Assembly (NCBI GenBank): GCA_013359135.1
Contig: JABWCN010000011.1
Location: 1 to 64,000 of the forward strand
Direction of reading: 5' to 3'
Length of the DNA: 64,000 nucleotides
Origin: Pseudobdellovibrionaceae bacterium
GTDB taxonomy: Bacteria; Bdellovibrionota; Bdellovibrionia; Bdellovibrionales; Bdellovibrionaceae
Position 1 is the first letter of the stretch. Each line of letters opens with the position of its first letter. The notes beneath the pieces were generated by a model that saw nothing but the letters and a program-made list of their open reading frames with translations, did no database searches and was not told the origin of the DNA. Both the position numbers and the translations under genes were made by a program. Positions 18,633 to 27,353 of this stretch are shown here, in pieces.

Positions 18633-18650
18633 AATGAGGACACACCCTAA
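18633..18650. repeat. Short sequence related to segments at 27213-27232 and 33790-33800
   Basis: AATGAGGACACACCCTAA abuts the stop codon of the TIGR02147 gene. Read on the minus strand (GGGTGTGTCCTCATT) it matches GGGCGTATCCTCATT, which follows the stop at 27211, with two differences. The adjoining CTCATTTTGAG is also found at 33790-33800. Confidence 0.4.
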
Positions 18651-19466
18651 CTATTTTTTTAAGGTAAAAAAGTCGATTGTAAGGCAATAAAGCGTTTCTT
18701 CTTTAGAATCCTTTACTATGGAATTGTACTCTTCTATTTGTTTAACCAAGTTTGATTTAATTTTTAACACATCCTCTAGTGAAACACTCACTACTGAAGA
18801 ATAATGAAGCTCTTTTTCTGATACAGATTCTAGAGATTTTAAAGCTTGTAAACGCCAATTCGTATGGTGCTTTTGAATCATAGCTTCTTCAGAACCTATA
18901 TGCATCCTTGTCGTTCCTAACTTAAAATGCTCTTTTTCTTGCTCAATAAGCCCACGACTTGAAAGAAACTGCAAAACTTTTGAAACTTTACCTTCTGAAA
19001 TTTGTAAAAAATTGGAAATAGCTTTCAAGTTTTGCAATTGAGGAATAGTGATTGCCATATGGACAGCTGCATAGGTCCACTCACTGAAGTAAAGACTGTG
19101 ATCTTCGGAGGAAAGAGTTTCTTTGATATTGAATCTTTTTTTTAAGTTTAAATATCTTTGCTGTTGTTCTTCCAATAGTTCATTAAAATATTTTTTTAGA
19201 TCTATAGAACCAGCCCTAGCAAACTCTACTAATGTTAGGAAAAATTGGGCTTCTTCTTTATTATGAAAAAGAATTTTATTTAAAGAATGTGCCTGCTCTA
19301 AGCTAAAATGAGCTCGACCATTCAGAACTTGTGAAACGTAGGCTGTTTGACAACCAGCTACCCTAGCCAACTCCGCACGAAACCCACGACCACGGTGAGG
19401 CCGTCCAACTTCCACAAACTCTAAATATTTTTTATAATCTTTAAAATCAAAAATAGATTTATTCAT
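18651..19466 (-). CDS. TIGR02147 family protein, HTH-type regulator
   Basis: The 271-residue protein opens with the family's N-terminal signature (FDFKDYKKYLEF) followed by a Cro/XRE-like helix-turn-helix around GCQTAYVSQVLNGRAHFS at about residues 37-55. The middle part contains YFSEWTYAAVHMAI, and a winged-helix-like ISEGKVSKVLQFLSSRGLIE lies at about 171-190. Families of this type are expanded in Fibrobacter and Bdellovibrio relatives and often lie next to genes for exported proteins. Here it is divergent from a secreted protein gene 136 bases away, with ATTACAAAGTAAT at 19490-19502 between them as a candidate operator. It is likely a transcription regulator of its neighbours; the signal is unknown. 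Confidence 0.85.
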   Translation of the reverse strand: MNKSIFDFKDYKKYLEFVEVGRPHRGRGFRAELARVAGCQTAYVSQVLNGRAHFSLEQAHSLNKILFHNKEEAQFFLTLVEFARAGSIDLKKYFNELLEEQQQRYLNLKKRFNIKETLSSEDHSLYFSEWTYAAVHMAITIPQLQNLKAISNFLQISEGKVSKVLQFLSSRGLIEQEKEHFKLGTTRMHIGSEEAMIQKHHTNWRLQALKSLESVSEKELHYSSVVSVSLEDVLKIKSNLVKQIEEYNSIVKDSKEETLYCLTIDFFTLKK

Positions 19467-19489
19467 ATAAATTCAATATGTTATCGGTT

Positions 19490-19502
19490 ATTACAAAGTA
19501 AT
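19490..19502. promoter_or_regulatory. Candidate operator (inverted repeat ATTAC-AAA-GTAAT)
   Basis: A perfect 5-bp inverted repeat with a three-base centre lies 24 bases upstream of the TIGR02147 start, in the divergent promoter region. The position fits autoregulation and control of the secreted protein at 19603. AT-rich DNA yields such repeats by chance, so confidence is low. Confidence 0.3.
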
Positions 19503-19602
19503 ACTTAATATTATTGCTTAATTTTAATTAAATTCATCTTTTGTTTGCTTAAAACCCAGAGTATTTATAACGCACAACAATAAACAAACTCAAGGAGACC
19601 CT

Positions 19603-20082
19603 ATGAAGACAACAGTCATTTTTATTTTAACAATTTTGATCACAGGATTTACTATTTCATCCTATTCTGAACAAAGGTATTACGGAGTCAATGATCAAGG
19701 ACAAAAAATAAACTTATCAGAATTCAAAAGTTTCTACATCGTCCATGGTGGTTGTAGAGAGTATAATAACAACACTTCCCTAACCGAAATTTGGTTATAT
19801 ATTTCTGAAAAACCTAATACAACTTATGACCCATCTAACTCTCAAATGCAGAGAGGAACTATGTATCTCTCGAGCAAATATGGCTCCATTGAAAGCATTG
19901 TCATTTGTAGTTTTCTTAGAAAGGCTTTAGAAAAGCAAACGTCTATCAAAATGGATTTAATCCCTCATCCTTACTGGTCCAATCATTTTTTAGTAAGAAC
20001 CTTGGATTCTGAGCAAGTTTATTCCAATCTAGAGTTAATAGTGAATAATAACTTACTAGAAAATTTTAGTTCTCACCAATAA
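19603..20082 (+). CDS. Secreted protein, function unknown, divergent from TIGR02147 regulator
   Basis: The 159-residue protein has a signal peptide (FILTILITGFTISSYSEQ, cleavage near residue 23). The mature domain is small and contains two Cys (HGGCREYNN and IVICSFLRKAL) that could form a disulfide. I recognise no family. A good SD (AAGGAGA) precedes the ATG, and a hairpin terminator follows at 20090-20134. Placement opposite a TIGR02147 regulator suggests regulated export. Confidence 0.68.
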   Translation: MKTTVIFILTILITGFTISSYSEQRYYGVNDQGQKINLSEFKSFYIVHGGCREYNNNTSLTEIWLYISEKPNTTYDPSNSQMQRGTMYLSSKYGSIESIVICSFLRKALEKQTSIKMDLIPHPYWSNHFLVRTLDSEQVYSNLELIVNNNLLENFSSHQ

Positions 20083-20089
20083 GAATAAA

Positions 20090-20134
20090 TAACAGGCTAT
20101 TCAGAGAAACACAGAATTGCCTGTTAAGTTTTAT
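20090..20134 (+). terminator. Rho-independent-type terminator
   Basis: TAACAGGC (20090-20097) pairs with GCCTGTTA (20119-20126); an inner ATTC/GAAT pair extends the stem past one mismatch. AGTTTTATTT follows as the T-rich tail. It ends the 159-residue secreted protein gene. Confidence 0.65.
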
Positions 20135-20224
20135 TTGCTCCTATAGTGGGCGTAATTAGGCACTTTGTCTAATTTTCTACACTCGTAAAAAACATTTAAA
20201 AAGTTTAATATCTAAAGGTAATTT

Positions 20225-21439
20225 ATGAAAATAAATAAAAAACTTAAAGACACATTCCTATTTGGTTTCATTTTATTCAGCACAAGTGCTTTTGCTGGAG
20301 GAAACATAAGTGGCGGTGGCAATCCTTATAATATCACAGAAGGAGCATTAAATCTTCTGCTAGAAGGTCAAGGACTTAAGAAAGCCATGATCAATTATCT
20401 TATTACATTGCCAGTAAACAAAATTGAAGATCTCGTTGTTAGAAATTTATTCAACACTATGATGAAAGATAATTCCTTAATCAAAGATATTAGTAAGACT
20501 AAATATTTGATTTCCGAGTCCTGCAAGGATTCAGCTAATGAGCATACTCCTGCATCTACTTTAGTGGGACAAATGGGCAGTGATATTTGTTTTAACACCA
20601 AAAAATTAGTCTCGACATACAAAGATTTAAATGAAGAAGAAGTTATGGTAAAACTAGCAAGTCTAGCTTTCCACGAACACACTCATCACTATCAACGTCC
20701 TGACAAAGAAAAAATGTCACGCAATGAGGAGGATGCGAATAGACTTAGTGGTTATGTTATGATCACAGCTAAGTTTGTTCAACTCCCTTTGCTAAAATGG
20801 TCTAATCCAGGAAATGGTCCTATTGAGTTTCAAGAGATCCAGTCTTTATTTGAAATTATTAAAGCTAAAGAGCAAAGATTTTTAACTCCTCGTCCAGAAG
20901 ATTTTAAAAACTACTTGAGTTACTACAGCCAAAAAGATTCAGGAGTTTTTAAAATTTTACCTCGTGAAAAGTATGATGATAAAATGTCAATTCGTGGAGG
21001 TGGTGCCTATTATTCATTTAAGTACCAAGACCATCAATATGGATATGGATCCAATGTGGAATTATCGATGAATCAGCTTTCCAGCGGGTTTGCAGGTTGT
21101 GATTTTGGTTACTTAGTGAGTTTAGGAAACGTAGAACTAGACGAGATCAATGAAACTCACCCTGCTTTAAAGTTTTTGTATGATTTCAAACCAGCTGATT
21201 CAGAGCCAGATATTAGAAAACAACAGTCAAGAAGAGAGTTTGAAGAAAATGGTTTTAATTATTCAGAACGTACAAAATTTAAAATAGGTGAAGTCTTTGG
21301 TTTAAGATCTGTTAACTTCGGTGAAACTTATGGCTCTGACTTACTGGTAGTTTTTAAAATTATCAAACAATATGAAGATGGTAGTTTATTAATCGTGTGG
21401 AAAAAAATAAAAGAGTTTCCATCTAAAAATTGCACCTAA
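20225..21439 (+). CDS. Secreted putative zinc metallopeptidase (HExxH)
   Basis: A signal peptide ends near AFAGG (residue 24-26). Residues 150-154 are HEHTH, an HExxH zinc-binding motif in the helix LASLAFHEHTHHYQ. An acidic helix, NEEDANRL (about 167-174), follows 13 residues later and could supply the third ligand Glu in gluzincin style. Outside this region the protein (404 residues) matches no family I know. Cys100, Cys122 and two later Cys suggest disulfides. A periplasmic or exported protease is likely; in a predatory lineage it could act on prey, but that is inference. It lies downstream of the TIGR02147-linked secreted protein with a terminator between them. Confidence 0.7.
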   Translation: MKINKKLKDTFLFGFILFSTSAFAGGNISGGGNPYNITEGALNLLLEGQGLKKAMINYLITLPVNKIEDLVVRNLFNTMMKDNSLIKDISKTKYLISESCKDSANEHTPASTLVGQMGSDICFNTKKLVSTYKDLNEEEVMVKLASLAFHEHTHHYQRPDKEKMSRNEEDANRLSGYVMITAKFVQLPLLKWSNPGNGPIEFQEIQSLFEIIKAKEQRFLTPRPEDFKNYLSYYSQKDSGVFKILPREKYDDKMSIRGGGAYYSFKYQDHQYGYGSNVELSMNQLSSGFAGCDFGYLVSLGNVELDEINETHPALKFLYDFKPADSEPDIRKQQSRREFEENGFNYSERTKFKIGEVFGLRSVNFGETYGSDLLVVFKIIKQYEDGSLLIVWKKIKEFPSKNCT

Positions 21440-21477
21440 TTGAAGCTATTCATTAATCCCTAAGACAGAATTTTTAA

Positions 21478-22389
21478 TCAGTTAAGACTCTGTCGATATA
21501 ATTTACTCTTGATTTCCTGAAGTCGCTCAACGCCAATTTCATAGGGGCGACCGCAGACTTGACAACGCACCTCTGCCACTTCCTTGTTTTTAATCATGTC
21601 ATCAAGCTCTTCTTCTCCAAGAGTTTCCAGCGCCTGAATAACTCTTGCTTCCGTACACGGACACGAATAGGAAATAGGAAAATCATGATCTAATTCTGTA
21701 AATGGTATGCCTTGTAAAAATGGTTTAACAAATTCGGTCGCAGCAACACCATTTAAAATTTCTTTTGATATGCTTGTTTTTAAAGCCTGGGCATTTTTTT
21801 CCAAGATCTGAACTACTTCTTCTTCCACTCCAGGCATAACCTCCACTAAAACACCACCAGCCGACTGTACCTTACCATAGGTATCTAAATAAACTCCCAG
21901 GGAAATAACACTGCGAATTTGATGGGACTGAATCAAATAGTGAGAAATATCTTCACCTATTTCAGAGGAAATTAACTCCACCATTCCATGATGCGGTTGC
22001 TTTTGAAATGGCATATGACGAGTAACAGATAACGTTCCCTGCCCTATATACTCTTTTAATTTTAATCCAGGCTGGTATTGCTCTGGTTCAAAATAAGTGT
22101 GAGGCGTGTATCCTCGAACGTGGCCTTCAAAACTAGCTTCAGCGTAGACTCGCCCCATAGGCCCATCACCACGCACGTAAATACCAACTTGTTGTTTTTC
22201 TTTAAGATGACTAGCCATCAGAAGAGCACCCACCATAGCTCGCCCTACGGCTAAAGTTGGAAGCGGTTGAGTGTTCTGAATTTTCTGCATTTCTCTAACT
22301 GCTATTGTTGCATTCACTGCCGCAGCTCTTACTGTAAAGTCATTAGAAACAAATCGATGAACTCTTTCCATGGGGTGACAGTGAATCAT
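21478..22389 (-). CDS. hslO: Hsp33 redox-regulated chaperone
   Basis: From the ATG at 22389 the protein has 303 residues, the normal Hsp33 length; it begins MIHCHPMERVHRFVSNDFTV and has the family core IGQGTLSVTRHM. The C-terminal zinc switch is complete: CPC (CxC) near residue 242 and CQVC (CxxC) near residue 277. Hsp33 holds unfolded proteins after oxidative activation through release of zinc. The frame stays open upstream to 22575, but that extension runs antisense through the histidine phosphatase gene and is not Hsp33-like. ATG 22371 (MERV) is an alternative start. Confidence 0.93.
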   Translation of the reverse strand: MIHCHPMERVHRFVSNDFTVRAAAVNATIAVREMQKIQNTQPLPTLAVGRAMVGALLMASHLKEKQQVGIYVRGDGPMGRVYAEASFEGHVRGYTPHTYFEPEQYQPGLKLKEYIGQGTLSVTRHMPFQKQPHHGMVELISSEIGEDISHYLIQSHQIRSVISLGVYLDTYGKVQSAGGVLVEVMPGVEEEVVQILEKNAQALKTSISKEILNGVAATEFVKPFLQGIPFTELDHDFPISYSCPCTEARVIQALETLGEEELDDMIKNKEVAEVRCQVCGRPYEIGVERLQEIKSKLYRQSLN

Positions 22390-22441
22390 TTTTCTTAGAG
22401 AGTTGCAATAAATAAAAAAGCTTATTATCATTAAAATAATT

Positions 22442-22930
22442 ATGAAATTCATTTTATTTAGACATGCAGAAAAACAAGGTGGCCTGGAAAAGGACTCCCC
22501 CCTCAGCCCCCATGGAATAAGCCAATCTAGACAGATTCTGGGCCAAGTCATTTCTAAACAACTTCCCATTCCCACTAAAATTTATTGTTCTCCTAGAAAA
22601 AGGACCTCTCTGACTCTATCTCCGCTAGCTGAAAGTTTCAAACTTAAGATCAACATCAATTCTTTACTTGATCTAAAGCTTAACTCAGAAACACAAAAAG
22701 ACTTTAGGCTACGCATTCAAGAATTTTTAGTTAGTTTTCAATTGGAACCGGAAACTCCTTGTATTTACGTTTGCACTCACCAGGACTGGATAGAAGAGTT
22801 TTTAAGTGTCATCGAATGCTCTACAGATTTACTCCAACCGAAGTACTCCGTGTGGCCCTGTGGACAGTATATGTATTTTGAAAAAAATGAAATTTGGGAT
22901 TTAGTGAGTTTTAAACTTATTTCCGTTTAA
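22442..22930 (+). CDS. Histidine phosphatase (phosphoglycerate-mutase/SixA-like) family protein
   Basis: The 162-residue single-domain protein has the catalytic RHA at residues 7-9 (FRHAEKQGG), the conserved LSPHGISQSRQ helix start, YCSPRKRT (second arginine region) and VCTHQDW with the second catalytic His. It is SixA-sized. SixA-like enzymes remove phosphate from protein histidine or small phosphoesters; the substrate is unknown here. It is divergent from hslO with 52 bases between the starts, so the two share a promoter region. Confidence 0.85.
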   Translation: MKFILFRHAEKQGGLEKDSPLSPHGISQSRQILGQVISKQLPIPTKIYCSPRKRTSLTLSPLAESFKLKININSLLDLKLNSETQKDFRLRIQEFLVSFQLEPETPCIYVCTHQDWIEEFLSVIECSTDLLQPKYSVWPCGQYMYFEKNEIWDLVSFKLISV

Positions 22931-22990
22931 AATCAAAAAAAATAACTCTAAGATAAAATAACTGATTAACGCAATAGAATAGGTGGAGTC

Positions 22991-23575
22991 ATGACAATTT
23001 GGTGTGTGGGAAGAAATTTCGCTGAACATGCAAAGGAATTAGGAAACGAAGTTCCCCAAGAACCTTTATTTTTTATCAAATCGCCTGCCTGTTTACATTT
23101 AGAAACAGTCATCCCTTACCCTTCAACAGTTAAATCTTTACATTTTGAGCTAGAAATAGCTTTATCTATAGATGAGTCTCTCAGGCCTGACAAAGTAGCA
23201 CTGGCTTTAGATCTAACGGACCGAGTTCAGCAAAATGAAAGTAAAACCAAAGGCCATCCCTGGAGCCTCGCAAAATCATTTAAAAATGCATGCCCTCTAT
23301 CCCCATGGACTTCTTTTAATGCAGACGAGGATTACTCGCTTGAACTATTGATCGATGGACAAACTCGCCAAAAAGGTTCTGTTTCTGAAATGACTTTTAA
23401 GCCTGAACAACTTCTTGCTTATCTTAAATTGCACTTTCCGGTACAACCTGGTGATATTCTGTTAACAGGTACACCTTCTGGAGTAGGTGAGCTAAAAAAA
23501 GGACAAGCTTTAAAATCTTTATTAAAAAGCTCAAAACAACAAATCTTGATTGAGTGGAATACGAAAATAGAGTAA
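22991..23575 (+). CDS. Fumarylacetoacetate hydrolase (FAH) family protein
   Basis: The 194-residue protein has the FAH core: WCVGRNFAEHAKELG at the start, HFELEIAL supplying the metal-binding E-x-E, the ALDLTDR Asp, WSLAKSFKNACPLSPW, and GDILLTGTPSGVG near the C-terminus. FAH-fold enzymes are divalent-metal hydrolases, decarboxylases or isomerases of acylpyruvate-like substrates (FAHD1 and YcgM relatives have this short form). SD AGGTGGAG precedes the ATG. It lies 24 bases before putA and is probably co-transcribed with it. Confidence 0.88.
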   Translation: MTIWCVGRNFAEHAKELGNEVPQEPLFFIKSPACLHLETVIPYPSTVKSLHFELEIALSIDESLRPDKVALALDLTDRVQQNESKTKGHPWSLAKSFKNACPLSPWTSFNADEDYSLELLIDGQTRQKGSVSEMTFKPEQLLAYLKLHFPVQPGDILLTGTPSGVGELKKGQALKSLLKSSKQQILIEWNTKIE

Positions 23576-23599
23576 AAATACCTGACTGAAAGGATTTTT

Positions 23600-26500
23600 A
23601 TGAATTTTCCCGTTTTATTTTCTGATGAAGATCAAAAAAAAATAATTGACCTTGGTGAGAGTATTTTAAAAAAAATTGAATCCCACTCTAAGGTTTCACT
23701 ATTTTCAAAAGATTTTTGGTACGGTTCTATAATGGATTGGAGCATGAAAAATGAAAGCTTCAAAACCAATATGTTTCGTTTCGTGGATGTCTTACCATCT
23801 CTGAACTCAAGTCAAGATGTAGCTCAACACCTAAAGGAATATTTCAGTGAAAATGGCGGTGAACTCCCAAGTGTTTTTAACGTGGGACTTGGACTTGGAA
23901 GTCTAGCGCCAGGTTTGATGGCAGGAGCTATCAAAAAAAATGTCACACAAATGGCAAAAATGTTTATTACTGGTGAAAATCCTGCCGAAGCCATTTCAGC
24001 TTTAAAGAAAATGCGTAAAAATAAAATGACTTTCACCGTTGATATCCTTGGTGAAGCTACCCTTTCAGAAAAAGAGGCTCTTGATTACATCAATCGCTAC
24101 ATGGAACTAATGAATGGGCTGGCTAAAGATGCTGAAAGCTGGGAAACTATTCCTCAAATAGATCAAGATGCTGACGGTGCTATTCCAAAAGTAAATGTTT
24201 CAGTAAAGGTTTCTGCTTTATACTCGCAGGTTAATGATAAAGCTTGGGATGACACTAAATCCGTTCTTAAAGAAAGACTCCGACCTCTTTTTGAATTAGC
24301 TATTAATAAAAATATTTTTTTAAATTTAGATATGGAACAATACTCAATGAAACATCTCACTGTTGAGGTCTTCAAAGAATTGATTACAGAAGAAAGATTT
24401 AAAAACTACCCATTCTTTGGCTGTGTAATTCAAGCCTATCTCAAAGACTCTAAAGAAGATATTTTAAACCTTTGTGAATTTGCAAAAACAAGAAAAACAC
24501 CTTTTACCGTTAGATTAGTAAAAGGGGCCTACTGGGATTACGAAACCATTGAAGCACAACAACGTTCTTGGCCTGTACCTGTTTACACCGTTAAAGCCGA
24601 AAGTGATGCAAACTATGAAGCTTGTGCTCGAGTATTGATAGATAGTTATCCTTTTATTAAATCAGCTTTTGCTTCACACAATGTAAGAACACTTGCTGCT
24701 TGTCTGACTTATGCAAAAAACAAACAAGTTCCAATGAATGGTCTTGAAATACAGATGCTACATGGTATGGCTGATCCTATAAAAAAAACCTTCGTAGAAA
24801 TGGGTTACCGTTTACGCGAGTATGCACCTGTCGGCGAACTTCTTCCCGGCATGGCATATTTAGTCAGACGTCTCTTAGAAAATACCTCTAACGAATCGTG
24901 GCTCAGAGGTAAATTTGCAGAAAATAAAACTCCTCAAGAGCTTCTTAAAGACCCTGTTTTTACCATTCAAGAGCATAAAAATAAAATGGCTTTGAATTCA
25001 CCCCAGGGAGACTTACCAAATGATATTCTAAATTCTCTGGCTCATAGTTTTATTAATGAACCTCTGTTAGACTTTGCAGTTCCACAAAATAGACAAAACT
25101 TACAAAAGGCTCTTATTCAATTTCAACCTGAAAATATCAAAACAGTTTTACCTCAGATCAACTATCAACCTCAACCTGTGAGTGAGTTCTTAAATCGTGA
25201 TAACCCTTCTGACAAACAACAAATCATAGCAAAAATTGGATTATCTACAAAAGAAATGGCAGAGAAAGCAATTCTCGAAGCCCATCGTTTTTGGGTTCAA
25301 GAATGGAAAAAAACTCCAGCACAAAAACGTTCTGAATTTTTAACTCGCCTAGCCGATTTAATGAATAAAAAACGCTTTGAATTGATTAGCACTCAAGTTT
25401 ACGAGGTTGGTAAGCCTTGGGCTGAAGCAGATGCTGACATAGCAGAGGCCATCGATTTTTGCCGTTACTATGCAAAAAATAATTTAGAAATCTCTTCTCC
25501 TCTAAAAGTAGGTCATGTCCCGGGAGAAAACTCTCAGTACATCTACAAATCAAGAGGTGTTTGTGTGGTTATTGCTCCATGGAATTTCCCATTAGCTATT
25601 TTATGTGGGCAAGTCGTCGCTGCCTTAGTTACAGGAAATACTGTAATTATGAAACCTGCTGAACAGAGCTCTTTAGTTGCCCTTGGGCTTTATGAAATGA
25701 TTAAAGAGATTGGCGTTCCGGCTGGGGCCGTCCAATTTCTTCCTGGCCTTGGAGAAATAGTTGGTGAATATTTAGTTTCACATCCTTTAACTACAACTAT
25801 TGCATTCACTGGCTCAAAAGCTGTTGGTCTACATATTTTAAAACAGGCAGCTCATGTTCATCAAGGACAACATCATGTTAAAAAATGCATAATTGAAATG
25901 GGTGGAAAAAATGCGGTCATTATTGATTCAGATTCCGATCTAGATGAAGCCGTTGATGGCGTTCTCTATTCTGCATTTGGATTTGCTGGTCAGAAATGTT
26001 CAGCGGCAAGCCGTGTGATCGTCATTGAGGAAGTTTACGATAAATTTTCTGAACGTCTTGTTGAAGCCGCAAGATCTATCACTATTGGTTCTGCGATAAA
26101 ACCTAATCATTATTTTGGTCCTGTAGTTGATAAAGAAGCCTATGAACGCATTCAAAGTTTAATAGAAAAATACTCTTTGAACCACAAATTACTTTTCAAA
26201 GCACAAGTCAGCGAAAATGGTTACTATGCTCCTGCAACTATTTTTGGGGATGTAAATCCAGATTCTGAGTTGGCTCAAGAAGAAATTTTTGGACCTGTTG
26301 TCGCTTTGATTAAAGCTAAAAACTTCAGTGAAGCTCTAGACTATGCAAATAGCACTAAGTACGCGCTAACTGGAGGAGTGTTTTCCAGAAGTCCTTTGAA
26401 CATCGAACGCACTAAGCAAGAGCTCGAGTGTGGAAATATGTATATTAACCGCGGAATTACAGGAGCCATGGTAGATCGTCATCCTTTTGGAGGTTATAAG

Positions 26501-26611
26501 CTTTCTGGTATCGGATCAAAAACTGGCGGGCCAGACTATTTAAAACAGTTCACTGAACCCATTTGCATAACTGAAAACACCTTACGCCGTGGTTTCGCAC
26601 CTACTGAATAA
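23600..26611 (+). CDS. putA: Bifunctional proline dehydrogenase / delta-1-pyrroline-5-carboxylate dehydrogenase
   Basis: The 1003-residue protein has the short PutA form without the N-terminal DNA-binding domain. The FAD-dependent proline dehydrogenase barrel covers about residues 100-450 (VRLVKGAYWDYE, LEIQMLHGMADP, EYAPVGELLPGMAYLVRRLLEN read in parts). The aldehyde dehydrogenase half covers about 540-990, with APWNFPLAI, the catalytic Glu in IEMGGKNAVI, and catalytic Cys800 in GQKCSAASR. It oxidises proline to glutamate for carbon, nitrogen and energy, which suits an amino-acid-based metabolism. Transcription probably ends at the hairpin at 26622-26650. Confidence 0.95.
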   Translation: MNFPVLFSDEDQKKIIDLGESILKKIESHSKVSLFSKDFWYGSIMDWSMKNESFKTNMFRFVDVLPSLNSSQDVAQHLKEYFSENGGELPSVFNVGLGLGSLAPGLMAGAIKKNVTQMAKMFITGENPAEAISALKKMRKNKMTFTVDILGEATLSEKEALDYINRYMELMNGLAKDAESWETIPQIDQDADGAIPKVNVSVKVSALYSQVNDKAWDDTKSVLKERLRPLFELAINKNIFLNLDMEQYSMKHLTVEVFKELITEERFKNYPFFGCVIQAYLKDSKEDILNLCEFAKTRKTPFTVRLVKGAYWDYETIEAQQRSWPVPVYTVKAESDANYEACARVLIDSYPFIKSAFASHNVRTLAACLTYAKNKQVPMNGLEIQMLHGMADPIKKTFVEMGYRLREYAPVGELLPGMAYLVRRLLENTSNESWLRGKFAENKTPQELLKDPVFTIQEHKNKMALNSPQGDLPNDILNSLAHSFINEPLLDFAVPQNRQNLQKALIQFQPENIKTVLPQINYQPQPVSEFLNRDNPSDKQQIIAKIGLSTKEMAEKAILEAHRFWVQEWKKTPAQKRSEFLTRLADLMNKKRFELISTQVYEVGKPWAEADADIAEAIDFCRYYAKNNLEISSPLKVGHVPGENSQYIYKSRGVCVVIAPWNFPLAILCGQVVAALVTGNTVIMKPAEQSSLVALGLYEMIKEIGVPAGAVQFLPGLGEIVGEYLVSHPLTTTIAFTGSKAVGLHILKQAAHVHQGQHHVKKCIIEMGGKNAVIIDSDSDLDEAVDGVLYSAFGFAGQKCSAASRVIVIEEVYDKFSERLVEAARSITIGSAIKPNHYFGPVVDKEAYERIQSLIEKYSLNHKLLFKAQVSENGYYAPATIFGDVNPDSELAQEEIFGPVVALIKAKNFSEALDYANSTKYALTGGVFSRSPLNIERTKQELECGNMYINRGITGAMVDRHPFGGYKLSGIGSKTGGPDYLKQFTEPICITENTLRRGFAPTE

Positions 26612-26621
26612 ATAAATTTTG

Positions 26622-26656
26622 ACAACCTTGGTAGCCTACTCCAGGGTTGTATTTAA
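26622..26656 (+). terminator. Hairpin terminator after putA
   Basis: ACAACCTTGG (26622-26631) pairs with CCAGGGTTGT (26641-26650), ten base pairs with one G-U. The tail (ATTTAAATA) is AT-rich rather than a pure T run. Confidence 0.55.
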
Positions 26657-26773
26657 ATACGATCATTTACAAAACAATCTACTATACTGAAGATTCATAT
26701 TGACGCTTTTTATATTCAGAGAGATTTTATTGTAACAAGCTAAGATTCAGAAATCATCTGAAAAGGAGTTCTT

Positions 26774-27211
26774 ATGAAAATACCTATTTTTTTTATTTTA
26801 TCTTTGTTTTTTTCAACTGTATTTGCTGGAAATATTCAAGTCGGCCAAACTGTTTATGGAAACAACGGTTCCAACTTGGTAGGAACTGTTAAGGCAATTT
26901 ATGGAGAAAAAGCAGAGATTCTTTGGAGGCTAGAAAATGGTGTTCCTCATGATTTTGACAAACTTTTTTATTGGCCTTGTAAGCTTTTGTCTGAATCAGT
27001 CCAATGTTATAAAGACCTATGTAATGGAGATGAAGTCTATGCTAATAATGGCAACGAACTTGTAGGTGAAGTTAAAAATATTTTTTCAAATGGGATAATT
27101 GAAATTGAGTGGACTAAACTCAATGGACGTGACTATGATTTTTATAAAGTATTCTACTGGAAAAGAGAGCAAGTTACAAAAAAAATAAACTCTTGTAAAA
27201 CTTGTCTGTAG
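26774..27211 (+). CDS. Secreted protein with two tandem ~46-residue repeats
   Basis: After a signal peptide (to about AFAG, residues 17-19 region), two copies of one domain are visible at about residues 23-67 and 84-129. Both run VYxNNGxxLVGxVK, then a beta segment with xIxW, then DFxKxFYW. The pattern (short strands, NNG turn, invariant tryptophans) suggests a small SH3-like barrel such as those that bind glycans or peptidoglycan. This is a fold guess only. Six Cys lie mainly in the linker (CYKDLC) and at the C-terminus (CKTC). SD AAGGAG precedes the ATG. Confidence 0.72.
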   Translation: MKIPIFFILSLFFSTVFAGNIQVGQTVYGNNGSNLVGTVKAIYGEKAEILWRLENGVPHDFDKLFYWPCKLLSESVQCYKDLCNGDEVYANNGNELVGEVKNIFSNGIIEIEWTKLNGRDYDFYKVFYWKREQVTKKINSCKTCL

Positions 27212-27212
27212 T

Positions 27213-27325
27213 TACTAGGGCGTATCCTCATTGGGGCGACCGTCACGAGAAATCAAATATCAGCTGAGATCAAGACGCTAGAAGAAGATTTAGTGGCGCT
27301 GAATCGCCGACGATGAACCGTAAAA
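27213..27325. other. Intergenic segment of unusually high G+C, possible remnant
   Basis: Between two AT-rich genes, about 110 bases are close to half G+C by hand count, against roughly a third around them. It includes the hairpin GGCGCTGAATCGCC. The plus strand is open directly after the preceding stop for about 34 codons with a coiled-coil-like end (SAEIKTLEEDLVALN). I cannot assign it; a degraded foreign gene or mobile-element end is the best guess. Confidence 0.4.
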
Positions 27326-27353
27326 AATTTAGTTTTATCGAATAGCACCTAAA

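Noticed and set aside
22390-22575. N-terminal extension of the Hsp33 frame (62 extra residues)
   Set aside because: It is antisense to the start of the histidine phosphatase gene and unlike any Hsp33; the ATG at 22389 gives the normal length.
26648-26659. Palindrome GTATTTAAATAC after putA
   Set aside because: It is a short AT-rich palindrome expected by chance in this composition and overlaps the putA terminator tail.
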